The notes under the pieces: model-generated
Told to the model about the DNA's origin: nothing
The model's input: only the letters and a program-made list of their open reading frames with translations
Database searches by the model: none
Shown: one piece after another, positions 18,725 to 25,949 of the stretch
How positions within the stretch are numbered: the first letter of the stretch is position 1
Layout: the number at the start of each line of letters is the position of its first letter
Made by a program: the position numbers and the translations under genes
Origin: Planctomycetaceae bacterium
GTDB taxonomy: Bacteria; Planctomycetota; Planctomycetia; Pirellulales; Pirellulaceae
NCBI GenBank assembly: GCA_002723275.1
Contig: PBNZ01000010.1
Location: forward strand, 8,048 to 58,945
DNA: 50,898 nucleotides
Direction of reading: 5' to 3'

Positions 18725-19399
18725 TCAATCGACGCGGTAACCCGACGGTACACCGACAAACGGGTTCGAGCGGATCTCCTGTTCGATTGTCGTCGCCGGG
18801 CCATGGCCGGGTAATACAAGAGTATTGCCGGGTAACGTGAACAGTTTCTGGTGAATCGCCGAGGTCAATTGAGACAAACTGCCGTCGGGAAAGTCGGTAC
18901 GGCCAATGCTGCCGCAAAAGAGGACGTCTCCTCCAATGACCACGTAGGGTTCAATCTCCTTGCAGACGAATACCACGTGTCCACTTGAATGCCCTGGCGT
19001 TTCCAGGACCTCAAGGGTGATTCCAGCATGTTCGACCGTGTCGCCCTCCTGGACGGTTCGATCTGCCTCGGGACTGATGAGTTCGAGTCCGAAGGCGGCG
19101 GACAGATTCAACTGCGGGTCGGTGAGTTTCGGCGCATCGCCGTGACCGATGATCAGCGGACAGTTGGGCCAGGTGCGCTTACAGAACTCGTTGCCAGCAA
19201 TGTGGTCGCTGTGGCCATGCGTATTCAGGATAGCGACGGGAATCAGCTCTTTTTCCTTGATCTTTGCGGCGAATTTCTGCGGTTCGAGCCCTGGGTCCAC
19301 AATCAAACACTCCGGCTGACCCGGTCGGGAAATGATGAGTGTGTTCTCATCGAAGGGCTGGGAAACGATGCATTCAAGATTTAAGGACGAATGAAGCAC
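18725..19399 (-). CDS. MBL-fold metallo-hydrolase (glyoxalase II-like)
   Basis: A metallo-beta-lactamase-fold hydrolase of the glyoxalase II-like group. The HxHxDH metal motif is present as THGHSDHIAG, followed by the His in ETPGHSSGHVVF, the bridging Asp in IGGDVLF and the last His in LPGHGPATT. Likely reactions are thioester hydrolysis or a related step; the substrate is unknown. A GTG at 19399 is preferred: GGGAG lies 8 nt upstream and the protein then begins with the family-typical strand LECIVSQPFDENTLII (224 residues). An in-frame upstream start at 19474 would add 25 residues without support. It is divergent from the DUF1571 gene. Confidence 0.87.
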   Translation of the reverse strand: MLHSSLNLECIVSQPFDENTLIISRPGQPECLIVDPGLEPQKFAAKIKEKELIPVAILNTHGHSDHIAGNEFCKRTWPNCPLIIGHGDAPKLTDPQLNLSAAFGLELISPEADRTVQEGDTVEHAGITLEVLETPGHSSGHVVFVCKEIEPYVVIGGDVLFCGSIGRTDFPDGSLSQLTSAIHQKLFTLPGNTLVLPGHGPATTIEQEIRSNPFVGVPSGYRVD

Positions 19400-19715
19400 G
19401 AGTTGGTCTCCCGTGATTAGTGTGTACTGGGTAGACTGGATAAAGTTTGTGGTTCGGCAAGGCCCCGGTCGCAACGATTGAAGAGGTCCGTCCGGGTAAG
19501 CTAAGCCATTTTAATTGGGTACGGCTAGAATGGCGATACTTACCCATGAGAAGGCTTTAGTGCCACCAGGATGTTGGCAAGGATGCAACGATCCGTGCCT
19601 TGGCGAAATCAACGTGGGCAACTCTTTGTTCGTTTGTTATAGAGTTGATCCATAGCAGGGCGAGACCGGTGACATGAGGGCGATAAGCCGGCCGTGACAT
19701 AAAGGAGTATCACGC
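19400..19715. other. Divergent intergenic region with a nested inverted repeat
   Basis: About 316 nt between the MBL hydrolase (minus) and DUF1571 (plus). Apart from the nested inverted repeat at 19494-19545, listed separately, no clear promoter or gene is visible. AAAGGAG at 19701-19707 is the ribosome site of the DUF1571 gene. Confidence 0.4.
19494..19545. promoter_or_regulatory. 52-nt nested inverted repeat between divergent genes
   Basis: An outer 7-bp pair (GGGTAAG 19494-19500 with CTTACCC 19539-19545) and an inner 6-bp pair (GCCATT 19505-19510 with AATGGC 19529-19534) are separated by a symmetric 4x4 internal loop, with an 18-nt terminal loop. It may be a folded leader RNA of the DUF1571 gene or a compound operator for the divergent genes. 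No known riboswitch class was recognised. Confidence 0.4.
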
Positions 19716-20654
19716 ATGGTCAACCGTAAGGTTGCTGAAATTCTGACCCATTCGCTACGCGGTTCATTGGCAATGGCGGTCTTGTTTGGTGTTTGTGCTG
19801 TATCTGATGCGCAGACGCAAAGCGCTGAAGAGCGAGACAATCTTCACGAACCTGTCTTTCGGGTTTCGAAGGCGGCTAAAAATGTGAATGAGCCTCGCAA
19901 CACTCCGCCCGCAACCAAGGTCAAGGGACCTGAAAAGCATCCCTTGGACGAAGCGCTTGCGATGGCTCAAAATTCGCTCGATCATATCGATCGCACGATC
20001 CGGGACTACACCTGTACGCTCATTAAACGTGAGCGAGTGAATGGCGAGCTCCTCCAGCATGAGTTCATGTTTTGCAAGGTTCGACACAGTCGTGTTCAGG
20101 ATGGGCGCCAAGTTCCGTTCAGCGTATACCTGCATTTCAATAAACCGACCACGATGGCTCGTCGTGAAGTACTTTTCGTCGAAGGTATGAACGACGATAA
20201 ATTTACCGTTCGAGAGGGTGGCTTCCGAGGTAAGTTTCTCCCCACCGTTTCTCTCTTGCCGACCAGTACTCTCGCGATGAATGGCAATCGATACCCGATT
20301 ACGGAAATCGGAATCAAGACGCTGACGAAAAGGCTTATCGAAAAAGGGCAGCGAGACCGAAATCTGGGCATGTGTAAAGTCCGCACGATTAAGGGAGCCA
20401 AGATTGATCAACGGCCCTGTACGATGCTCGAAGTACGCCATGATCAGCGACAACCTCAGTTCGACTTCCATCTCGCTCGAGTCTTCGTTGATGACGAGCT
20501 GAATGTGCCGATCCGATATGAAGCTTATGATTGGCCGAAGGCCGAGGGGGCTTCGCCTGAACTGATTGAGGAGTACACCTACAAGAACCTCAAGGTTAAT
20601 CAGGGATTGACGGACACCGACTTTAGCACTGAGAATCCCGCCTACCGATTCTAG
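19716..20654 (+). CDS. DUF1571 exported protein
   Basis: A 312-residue exported protein with a signal peptide (cleavage near SDAQTQ). The conserved DUF1571 block starts near residue 83 with LDHIDRTIRDYTCTLIKRERVNG and continues through YLHFNKPTTMARREVLFVEG to a beta-rich C-terminus. The fold resembles outer-membrane-lipoprotein-sorting/LolA-type beta structures described for related families, but the function is not established. AAAGGAG lies 8 nt upstream of the ATG. It is followed by two hairpins, the second terminator-like. Confidence 0.87.
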   Translation: MVNRKVAEILTHSLRGSLAMAVLFGVCAVSDAQTQSAEERDNLHEPVFRVSKAAKNVNEPRNTPPATKVKGPEKHPLDEALAMAQNSLDHIDRTIRDYTCTLIKRERVNGELLQHEFMFCKVRHSRVQDGRQVPFSVYLHFNKPTTMARREVLFVEGMNDDKFTVREGGFRGKFLPTVSLLPTSTLAMNGNRYPITEIGIKTLTKRLIEKGQRDRNLGMCKVRTIKGAKIDQRPCTMLEVRHDQRQPQFDFHLARVFVDDELNVPIRYEAYDWPKAEGASPELIEEYTYKNLKVNQGLTDTDFSTENPAYRF

Positions 20655-20669
20655 AGGTGAATGATCTCG

Positions 20670-20694
20670 GACGCTGCCGTCAGAAGGCAGCGTC
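20670..20694 (+). other. Hairpin after DUF1571
   Basis: A perfect 9-bp stem (20670-20678 with 20686-20694, 7-nt loop) lies 15 nt after the DUF1571 stop. There is no T run, so it may protect the mRNA 3' end rather than terminate. Confidence 0.5.
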
Positions 20695-20728
20695 GACGTG
20701 GGCGGTGGCCGGCGTCCTGCCGAATATT

Positions 20729-20763
20729 AACGTCGTTGACGGGTAAACGTCAGCGACGTTTTT
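20729..20763 (+). terminator. Intrinsic terminator after DUF1571
   Basis: A 13-bp stem with one G-U type pair (20729-20741 with 20748-20760, 6-nt loop GGTAAA) runs into five T residues at 20759-20763. On the minus strand it also follows the small frameshifted gene directly, so it may serve both convergent transcripts. Confidence 0.8.
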
Positions 20764-20975
20764 ACATTTCTTGGGATCGATGTCGATTGGCGAATCGAAA
20801 GATTGCAAACAGCACCGCAGCCACTCCGCAAACCGCAATCAATCCCACCTGATGCACCGGTTCGGCCACGTAATGCAACACCTGCTGTCCCGTTGGTATG
20901 GCCGTGTCCAGGGTGACCCTCGGCGATGAGCGGGCTGCTGGCAAGGATCGTAGCTGCAATGAATGCTCGACGCAT
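20762..20975 (-). pseudogene. Small His-rich exported membrane protein interrupted by a +1 frameshift
   Basis: From 20975 the frame encodes a signal peptide and a His motif, MRRAFIAATILA then AEGHPGHGHTNG, up to base 20889. The next frame, entered if base 20888 is skipped, encodes QQVLHYVAEPVHQVG, a transmembrane helix and a basic end (RFANRHRSQEM) to the stop at 20762. The joined product of 70 residues makes a coherent small protein: signal peptide, GHPGHGH, HYVAEPVH, one TM helix. Small proteins with HPGHG and HY..EPVH are familiar from planctomycetes. AAGGAA lies 8 nt before the ATG. The shift may be a real mutation, a programmed frameshift or a sequencing error. Metal binding is suggested by the histidines but unproven. 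Confidence 0.6.
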
Positions 20976-21104
20976 CTGATTGTTTCCTTATCCGCGATCG
21001 GAGCGACGAATCCAGGTTGGTCGTCACTCCTGGGATTTATAAGTGTGTTTATGCAACGAAGTACCCCTATTAAAGGTTCAACGCTGCCCCCTGATTGTAC
21101 GCAT

Positions 21105-21602
21105 CTAGTCGTCTGAACGAACCACCATTCGAATTAGCTCGGTCAGGAAGTTTCGAGCCTCCTCAAAGGCTCCAGGTTGATGGCTTTCCCGCGGGCCGGC
21201 AACGTTTAAGACTGCGATTCGGTGCTCGTTGATCCAATGGAATACTTTGGAGATGGATGCTGCTTGACCGCCTGGTTCGGCGAGCCAATAGGGCCGATGA
21301 CGTTTCTTCACCCATTGCAGTGTGAGGGCGGTTCCGCCTTGTAACTCATCGTGGTAGAGAATCAGGGTTCCGTCCGAGTCCAGCACATTTCGCTCCGTCC
21401 GGAATGCGTAGTCGGATGAGTTGCATTCTTGTAGCTGATATTTGGCAGGGATTGGCCCTGCTTCGCTGCGGCGACCTTGAGGACACCAGCCGCCATGGTC
21501 GAATTCAGAATCCAATGCCGCTTGTAGGGCCCCCTGGTCGACGCCGGTTTGGCCCCCAGACACAATCTTCCGAAGGGACGCTCTGTTCGATGTCGCCGTC
21601 AT
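21105..21602 (-). CDS. Putative molybdenum-cofactor carrier / YpsA-like SLOG protein
   Basis: A 165-residue cytoplasmic protein with the N-terminal motif KIVSGGQTGVDQGALQAAL, the segment GGWCPQGRRSEAGPIP and LILYHDELQGGTALT, typical of the putative molybdenum carrier family within the SLOG (Rossmann-like nucleotide-binding) superfamily. Members may bind molybdenum cofactor or nucleotide-type ligands; the ligand here is unknown. No molybdenum-pathway genes are adjacent. A GAGGAGAG tract lies about 17 nt upstream of the ATG, rather far for a ribosome site. Confidence 0.8.
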   Translation of the reverse strand: MTATSNRASLRKIVSGGQTGVDQGALQAALDSEFDHGGWCPQGRRSEAGPIPAKYQLQECNSSDYAFRTERNVLDSDGTLILYHDELQGGTALTLQWVKKRHRPYWLAEPGGQAASISKVFHWINEHRIAVLNVAGPRESHQPGAFEEARNFLTELIRMVVRSDD

Positions 21603-21653
21603 GATAGGCCGAAGCCGTCTCTCCTCGGTTGAACTCCAGGTGTTTGGCCTGGA

Positions 21654-21959
21654 TTAGCGTCGCATCGTGCGACTGTCTTCTTCCGCCACGGAGATCGGGG
21701 GCCCTAATAGAGAATTCACCTCGTCATCCTGAAGCTCCACAGGCGTTATCTCGCGAGCAATCGGAGTCTGTTGCTGCATCCAATCGTCCTGAGGCGGTAC
21801 GATCGTCGGACTTGAGGTATCGATTACTCGGGTTTCGTTCGGAGAGACGAGATCGCCGTCTTCCGGACCTTGTGTTGCAAAAACTCGCATCACAATTAAC
21901 GAGATACCGATAAACAGAATCCCCGCCAGTAGGGTGCGTATCGATTGGTTGTTTACCAT
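21654..21959 (-). CDS. Single-TM protein in the ftsL position behind rsmH
   Basis: A 101-residue bitopic protein: short cytoplasmic N-terminus, one TM helix (about 8-27, TLLAGILFIGISLIVMRVF), then about 70 residues that are Pro/Asp/Gln-rich and probably disordered in the periplasm. A strong GGAGGAGG site precedes the ATG and the gene starts 36 nt after rsmH, so co-expression is likely. In most bacteria the gene after mraZ-rsmH is ftsL, also a small bitopic protein, but no coiled coil is evident here and no ftsI or mur genes follow. It may be a diverged FtsL remnant or an unrelated protein. Confidence 0.7.
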   Translation of the reverse strand: MVNNQSIRTLLAGILFIGISLIVMRVFATQGPEDGDLVSPNETRVIDTSSPTIVPPQDDWMQQQTPIAREITPVELQDDEVNSLLGPPISVAEEDSRTMRR

Positions 21960-21995
21960 GAATAGCCTCCTCCGTGAGGCAACGCCGGTTTTTAC

Positions 21996-22880
21996 CTAGA
22001 CCCGGCAAGCAACTCTTAGCTTTGCACTGCGGCTCCGTGAATTACGGGCAATTTCCTCCACTCCGGGACGGATTGGTTTACGCGTAATGACCTCTAATCG
22101 TAAATCGTCTCGAAATGATTGTTTCACCGGTCGGTCTTCCAGTGAGTGAAAGCTGATAATCGCCAGCTTGCCGCCTGGCAGCAAGCAGTCGGGCAGCACC
22201 TTTAAGGCTGCATCCAGTTCCTGTAACTCCTGATTAACTGCAATTCGCAATGCTTGGAAGGTACGCGTTGCAGGGTCGATTTTTTCATTTCGGCTACGTG
22301 ACGGTGCAGACTTGCGGATGATCTCAGCCAACTGTTGAGAAGTTCGAATTGGCGCCTTCTCTCTTGCCTTCACAATGGCTCGAGCAATTCGACGACTCTG
22401 CCGCTCTTCGCCGTACTCATAGATGAGATTTGCCAAGTGTTCCGCACTCATGCGATCAATCATTCTCCAAGCCGGTTCGCCAGTTTGGGGATTGAAACGT
22501 AAGTCGAGCGGCCCGTCAACGTTGAAACTGAAGCCTCGGTCTGTTTCTGCTAGCTGGTCGCTGGAAAGACCTAGGTCAAGGAGGATGCCGTCCAATCCCT
22601 GGATATCGTGTCCCGCGAGAATACGGGGGATGCGAGCATAGCTGTCGCATTCCAGGGCAATTGGGAGCTCCTGGTCCAATGCCTCGATCCGTTCAATCGC
22701 CAGAGGGTCGCGGTCGACGCCGAGAGCAAGCCCTTTCGGGCCCAGCCGTTCGGCAATGGCCAGGAGATGGCCCCCTCCGCCAGCCGTGCCGTCCACAAAA
22801 ACTTGGCCAGGTTGTGGGTCAAGTTGTTTGAGCACCTCGTCAAGGAGGACAGGAATGTGTTCGGTCGATCGATGATTCAT
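21996..22880 (-). CDS. rsmH: 16S rRNA (cytosine1402-N4)-methyltransferase RsmH
   Basis: A 294-residue SAM-dependent methyltransferase that modifies C1402 in the ribosomal P site. HIPVLLDEVL begins the protein, the SAM motif is FVDGTAGGGGH, and the family motifs GILLDLGLSSDQL, DRGFSFNVDGPLDLRF and ISFHSLEDRPVK are intact. It follows mraZ on the same strand as in the dcw cluster, but 358 nt of hairpin-rich sequence separates the two. No ribosome site is obvious before the ATG at 22880. Confidence 0.95.
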   Translation of the reverse strand: MNHRSTEHIPVLLDEVLKQLDPQPGQVFVDGTAGGGGHLLAIAERLGPKGLALGVDRDPLAIERIEALDQELPIALECDSYARIPRILAGHDIQGLDGILLDLGLSSDQLAETDRGFSFNVDGPLDLRFNPQTGEPAWRMIDRMSAEHLANLIYEYGEERQSRRIARAIVKAREKAPIRTSQQLAEIIRKSAPSRSRNEKIDPATRTFQALRIAVNQELQELDAALKVLPDCLLPGGKLAIISFHSLEDRPVKQSFRDDLRLEVITRKPIRPGVEEIARNSRSRSAKLRVACRV

Positions 22881-22992
22881 ACAGGCAAAACGCGGTTACG
22901 GCAGGCAGGATCGTCTTGTCGCATTGCCCCAGAATAACAGATCCGTCCCCAGCGGGAGACGGCCCTGGTCAGAAGTGCACTCCAGCTGGCGG

Positions 22993-23026
22993 CTACCTGG
23001 GGCGCATCCATGCGCCCCAAGGGTAG
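22993..23026. repeat. 15-bp near-perfect palindrome
   Basis: CTACC plus TGGGGCGCAT (22993-23007) pairs with ATGCGCCCCA and GGTAG (23010-23026); only a 2-nt bulge (23020-23021) interrupts it and the centre is 2 nt. This is a very stable GC-rich hairpin on either strand. Confidence 0.7.
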
Positions 23027-23036
23027 TGCCAGTTGG

Positions 23037-23064
23037 TACCTCGTCGCTGCGGGATGACGAGGTA
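23037..23064. repeat. 9-bp perfect inverted repeat
   Basis: TACCTCGTC (23037-23045) and GACGAGGTA (23056-23064) form a perfect stem with a 10-nt loop, 10 nt away from the preceding palindrome. Confidence 0.65.
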
Positions 23065-23238
23065 TCCAGTGTTCGCAGCAAAGATCGATCCTTGATCATT
23101 GCTCGTGGTCTTAAAACCTTGGGGGGATCACAAGAACCCTCCGTGGCTGGCGCTAGGTCAGTGGCCGCGACCCAAACGCCTCCGTCACCACACAATGGCG
23201 AACAAACGGACGGACGTACTCATGCTGTTTCGCGAGGT

Positions 23239-23694
23239 TTAATCCTTTCGGGCAGAGTTTGTGAAGGCATTTTCTGCCAGCGAATCGTAGTTGTTTTGTT
23301 GTTCGGTAATGTAGGTTTGCCAGCGGTTTCGGTCCCACAGTTCCAGGTGATCTCGAACGCCGACTAAAATCACATCCTTGGTCAGTGAGGCAAGCTCGAC
23401 CAGTTCCGGGGGGATTCGAATTCTTCCCTGTCGATCCAGCTCAATTTCTTGTGCTTGAGAATAAAACAGTCGGCTAAAGGCGCGGACGTCCTGTCCTGTC
23501 TGAGGTGAGGCCGCAAGCTGCTCTGCGAGCTTCGAGAACGAAGCTTCGGTGTAAAGGGCGAGCGATCCGTCTGTCCCAGGCGCCACATAAATTACCGTGG
23601 CTGTTTCATCCCGCTGAAACGCATCTCGAAGTCGCTTGGGAATGGCTATCCGATGCTTTTCGTCAATCGTCCTCGGAAAGGTTCCTAAAAGCAT
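23239..23694 (-). CDS. mraZ: Transcriptional regulator MraZ
   Basis: A 151-residue MraZ protein with two SpoVT/AbrB-like swapped-hairpin domains: MLLGTFPRTIDEKHRIAIPKR at the N-terminus and the second DRQGRIRIPPELVELA near residue 83. MraZ forms a ring-shaped oligomer that binds spaced repeats upstream of its own gene and represses the dcw operon. The N-terminus matches the family, so the start at 23694 is firm, although the MraZ boxes reach to within 5 nt of it and no normal Shine-Dalgarno is visible. It is divergent from queA. Confidence 0.95.
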   Translation of the reverse strand: MLLGTFPRTIDEKHRIAIPKRLRDAFQRDETATVIYVAPGTDGSLALYTEASFSKLAEQLAASPQTGQDVRAFSRLFYSQAQEIELDRQGRIRIPPELVELASLTKDVILVGVRDHLELWDRNRWQTYITEQQNNYDSLAENAFTNSARKD

Positions 23695-23699
23695 CTTTT

Positions 23700-23744
23700 A
23701 CCACTGGCTCCCACTGACTCCCAATAATACCCAAGCATATCCAC
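23700..23744 (-). promoter_or_regulatory. Five MraZ boxes with 10-bp period
   Basis: Read on the minus strand, pentamers GTGGA, TTGGG, TTGGG, GTGGG and GTGGT recur every 10 bp (23740-23744, 23730-23734, 23720-23724, 23710-23714, 23700-23704) with 5-nt spacers. This is the known MraZ target layout (TGGG separated by 5 nt). The three central units match best and the outer two are weaker. The array ends 5 nt before the mraZ ATG and so covers the ribosome-binding region; autoregulation by MraZ is strongly implied. Confidence 0.85.
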
Positions 23745-24009
23745 TATCGCTTCTGCGTCAACACGGTTTATTCCCGTCAAAAAACGGGTTTTTCTGCGGA
23801 GATAAGCCAAGTCCGCAGGTTTATGAGGCAAAATTGCGGTGGGAATTTTTTTCACCTTTCCTTCCTTGAATTTCCCACCCGCAGATCCGCAGATTGAGAG
23901 TCGTCGTGGCCGAATCGGCCCTCTTGAGCAGTGCAGGGGGGCGCTTCTTGCACAGTACGGCAAGCCTTCCCGGAGTGACCGAATCGAGTCGCGCGGTTAT
24001 CCTGTTCCG
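23745..24009. other. Promoter region between mraZ and queA
   Basis: Gene-free sequence between the MraZ boxes and queA. On the minus strand, TTGACG motifs lie near 23772-23777, but no well-spaced -10 was found. On the plus strand a short 5-bp stem (23773-23777 with 23784-23788) runs into T residues, a weak terminator-like element. No gene is seen. Confidence 0.35.
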
Positions 24010-25053
24010 ATGCTTAATCTCGCAGACTATGACTTCGAACTTCCGAAAGAGTTGATCGCCCAGCAGCCTGTTGCCAGTCGATCGGATGCTCGTTTGATGA
24101 TTGTGGACCGTGCCGCGGGGACGATTGAACACGCTCACGTGCGTGATCTGGCCGATTGGTTGTCACCTGCAGACTGTCTCGTTTTGAACGATTCTCGCGT
24201 GGTGCCCGCCCGTCTCGATGGCATTCGATCTCAGACTGGTGGTCGTTGGCAGGGGCTATTTCTGGCTGCCGACGAGCAAGGGAATTGGCAACTGTTGTGC
24301 AAAACTCGCGGGCGATTGCAGGAGGGGGAGCGAATTGTTCTCAAGGATCGTCATTCTCGCCCCGCCGTCCAATTGATGATGCTCAAGCGGTTCGAAGAAG
24401 GGATTTGGATCGCTCGCCCCGATAGCTCCGAATCGACCTGGGGCATTTTGGATCGTATCGGTCGAGTGCCCTTACCGCCCTACATTCGCAAGGGTGAAAT
24501 GGTTGACGACGATTTGCAGTGGTACCAAACCGTCTATGCGGACCAGCCGGGTTCCGTGGCCGCTCCGACGGCGGGGTTGCATTTAACACAAAAATTGCTG
24601 TCCGGCCTGGAGGAGCGTGGGATTGGCCTCGCTAAGGTCACGTTGCATGTCGGGATCGGTACCTTTCGCCCGATCGCCGTCCAGAACCTCGACGAGCATC
24701 GGATGCACTCTGAGTGGGGCCGATTGACGGCGGAGACGGCGGAACAGCTCAGTCAGGCTCACGAGCGACAGGGACGGGTCGTGGCCGTGGGGACGACCTC
24801 GGTTCGAGTCCTGGAGACGGCTGCCGGTAAGGGCCCGGGGCCCTGGGAGGGCGAGACCGATCTTTTCATCAAGCCTGGCTATCAATTTCAGGCGATCGAT
24901 GCTCTTTTGACCAATTTCCATCTGCCCAAATCGACGCTGCTGGTGCTCGTGCGAACGTTTGGCGGGGAAGAGCTCATCAAGAAAGCCTATTGGACGGCGG
25001 TTGAGGAGGGATATCGCTTCTTCAGCTACGGGGACGCCATGTTGATTCTCTAA
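24010..25053 (+). CDS. queA: S-adenosylmethionine:tRNA ribosyltransferase-isomerase QueA
   Basis: Cytoplasmic enzyme that transfers and isomerises the ribosyl group of SAM onto preQ1 in the tRNA wobble position to give epoxyqueuosine. 347 residues, normal for the family. Conserved parts: YDFELPKELIAQQPV at the start, LVLNDSRVVPARL, YADQPGSVAAPTAGLHLT, HVGIGTFRPI, GTTSVRVLE and NFHLPKSTLLVLV near the end. The frame is open 57 codons further upstream, but the ATG at 24010 gives the usual N-terminus. No tRNA or other queuosine gene is adjacent. Confidence 0.95.
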   Translation: MLNLADYDFELPKELIAQQPVASRSDARLMIVDRAAGTIEHAHVRDLADWLSPADCLVLNDSRVVPARLDGIRSQTGGRWQGLFLAADEQGNWQLLCKTRGRLQEGERIVLKDRHSRPAVQLMMLKRFEEGIWIARPDSSESTWGILDRIGRVPLPPYIRKGEMVDDDLQWYQTVYADQPGSVAAPTAGLHLTQKLLSGLEERGIGLAKVTLHVGIGTFRPIAVQNLDEHRMHSEWGRLTAETAEQLSQAHERQGRVVAVGTTSVRVLETAAGKGPGPWEGETDLFIKPGYQFQAIDALLTNFHLPKSTLLVLVRTFGGEELIKKAYWTAVEEGYRFFSYGDAMLIL

Positions 25054-25163
25054 GTTGATTCTTGAGCTCGCCCCGTGCCGTAAGACGTGGGGTTCAGTAT
25101 ACTAGGGGCTTAGATTTGAGGTGCTTTTGAGCCTCGTTTTGCGTTCATTTGAAAGGAGTCGTC

Positions 25164-25790
25164 ATGTCGGTCGTTCACACGGAGCGTGTCTTGGTTGTCC
25201 CTACCGCTGATTTTCATCAGCTTGGCTACTTTCAGGGGATCTCCACCGAGGTTGACCGATATCTTGCCGAGTTACTGACGCCCGATCGAATCAGTTATCG
25301 TCCTCGCGGTGAAATGGAAGAGGATCCAAATTTCAAGCAATTGATTCCCTACGTCATCTTTCGGCATACCGATGAAGATGGGCAGGTTCGGCTCTTTCAA
25401 TACACACGCGGTGCAGGGCAGGGCGAAAAACGGTTGCACGCCAAGTGCAGTATCGGAATCGGTGGCCACATTTCGACCGAAGATGCAGGCTTTGCTGAAG
25501 GCATGAATCCCTATCACGAAGGTATGCGTCGTGAATTGGAAGAAGAAGTCCAGATCGACACTTCCTATTCTGATCGATGCGTTGGCTTGATCAACGATGA
25601 CGAAACGGAAGTCGGTAAGGTCCACCTCGGAATCGTTCATATCTTCGATGTAGAGGAGCCGCGAGTCACGCCGCGGGAAGCTGAAATCCACGCGGCTGGC
25701 TTCGAGCCTCTCGATGTACTCTTTCAGCGAGTTGAACAGATGGAGAGCTGGTCGAGCATCTGTCTGCAGGGTCTGTTTGGTTCATCCTAA
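25164..25790 (+). CDS. Nudix-like predicted phosphoesterase (COG4112 type)
   Basis: A 208-residue protein. The central part contains KCSIGIGGHIS and GMRRELEEEVQI, a Nudix-like box whose REL-EEE core is intact, with an extended spacing in front of it. Nudix proteins hydrolyse nucleoside diphosphate derivatives; the substrate here is unknown. AAAGGAG lies 6 nt before the ATG at 25164, which decides the start against an in-frame upstream codon at 25149. It is a single gene between queA and the cysteine desulfurase gene. A TATACT hexamer at 25098-25103 could be its -10 box, but no good -35 was found. Confidence 0.78.
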   Translation: MSVVHTERVLVVPTADFHQLGYFQGISTEVDRYLAELLTPDRISYRPRGEMEEDPNFKQLIPYVIFRHTDEDGQVRLFQYTRGAGQGEKRLHAKCSIGIGGHISTEDAGFAEGMNPYHEGMRRELEEEVQIDTSYSDRCVGLINDDETEVGKVHLGIVHIFDVEEPRVTPREAEIHAAGFEPLDVLFQRVEQMESWSSICLQGLFGSS

Positions 25791-25949
25791 CGCAATCGAT
25801 CGATCTGCGAGCCTGAATAGCCTGCTCGGTCGATCCAGCTTAGAATAGATGAGGCGGCAGTGAGCGGATTGGGACGCGGTAGCGGTCTGACCTGCATTTA
25901 CGCTCGCTGCTCAATACTGCTGATTTCGTCTGCTCAGGCTTGTTCTGTG

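Larger units (their letters stand above)
22881..23238. other. Hairpin-rich spacer between mraZ and rsmH
   Basis: A 358-nt non-coding spacer inside an otherwise compact operon. Three consecutive hairpins lie within 122 nt (22943-22962, 22993-23026, 23037-23064). None has a T run. Short frames on both strands lack ribosome sites. It may be a structured leader of rsmH or an inserted dispersed repeat of the REP type. Confidence 0.5.
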
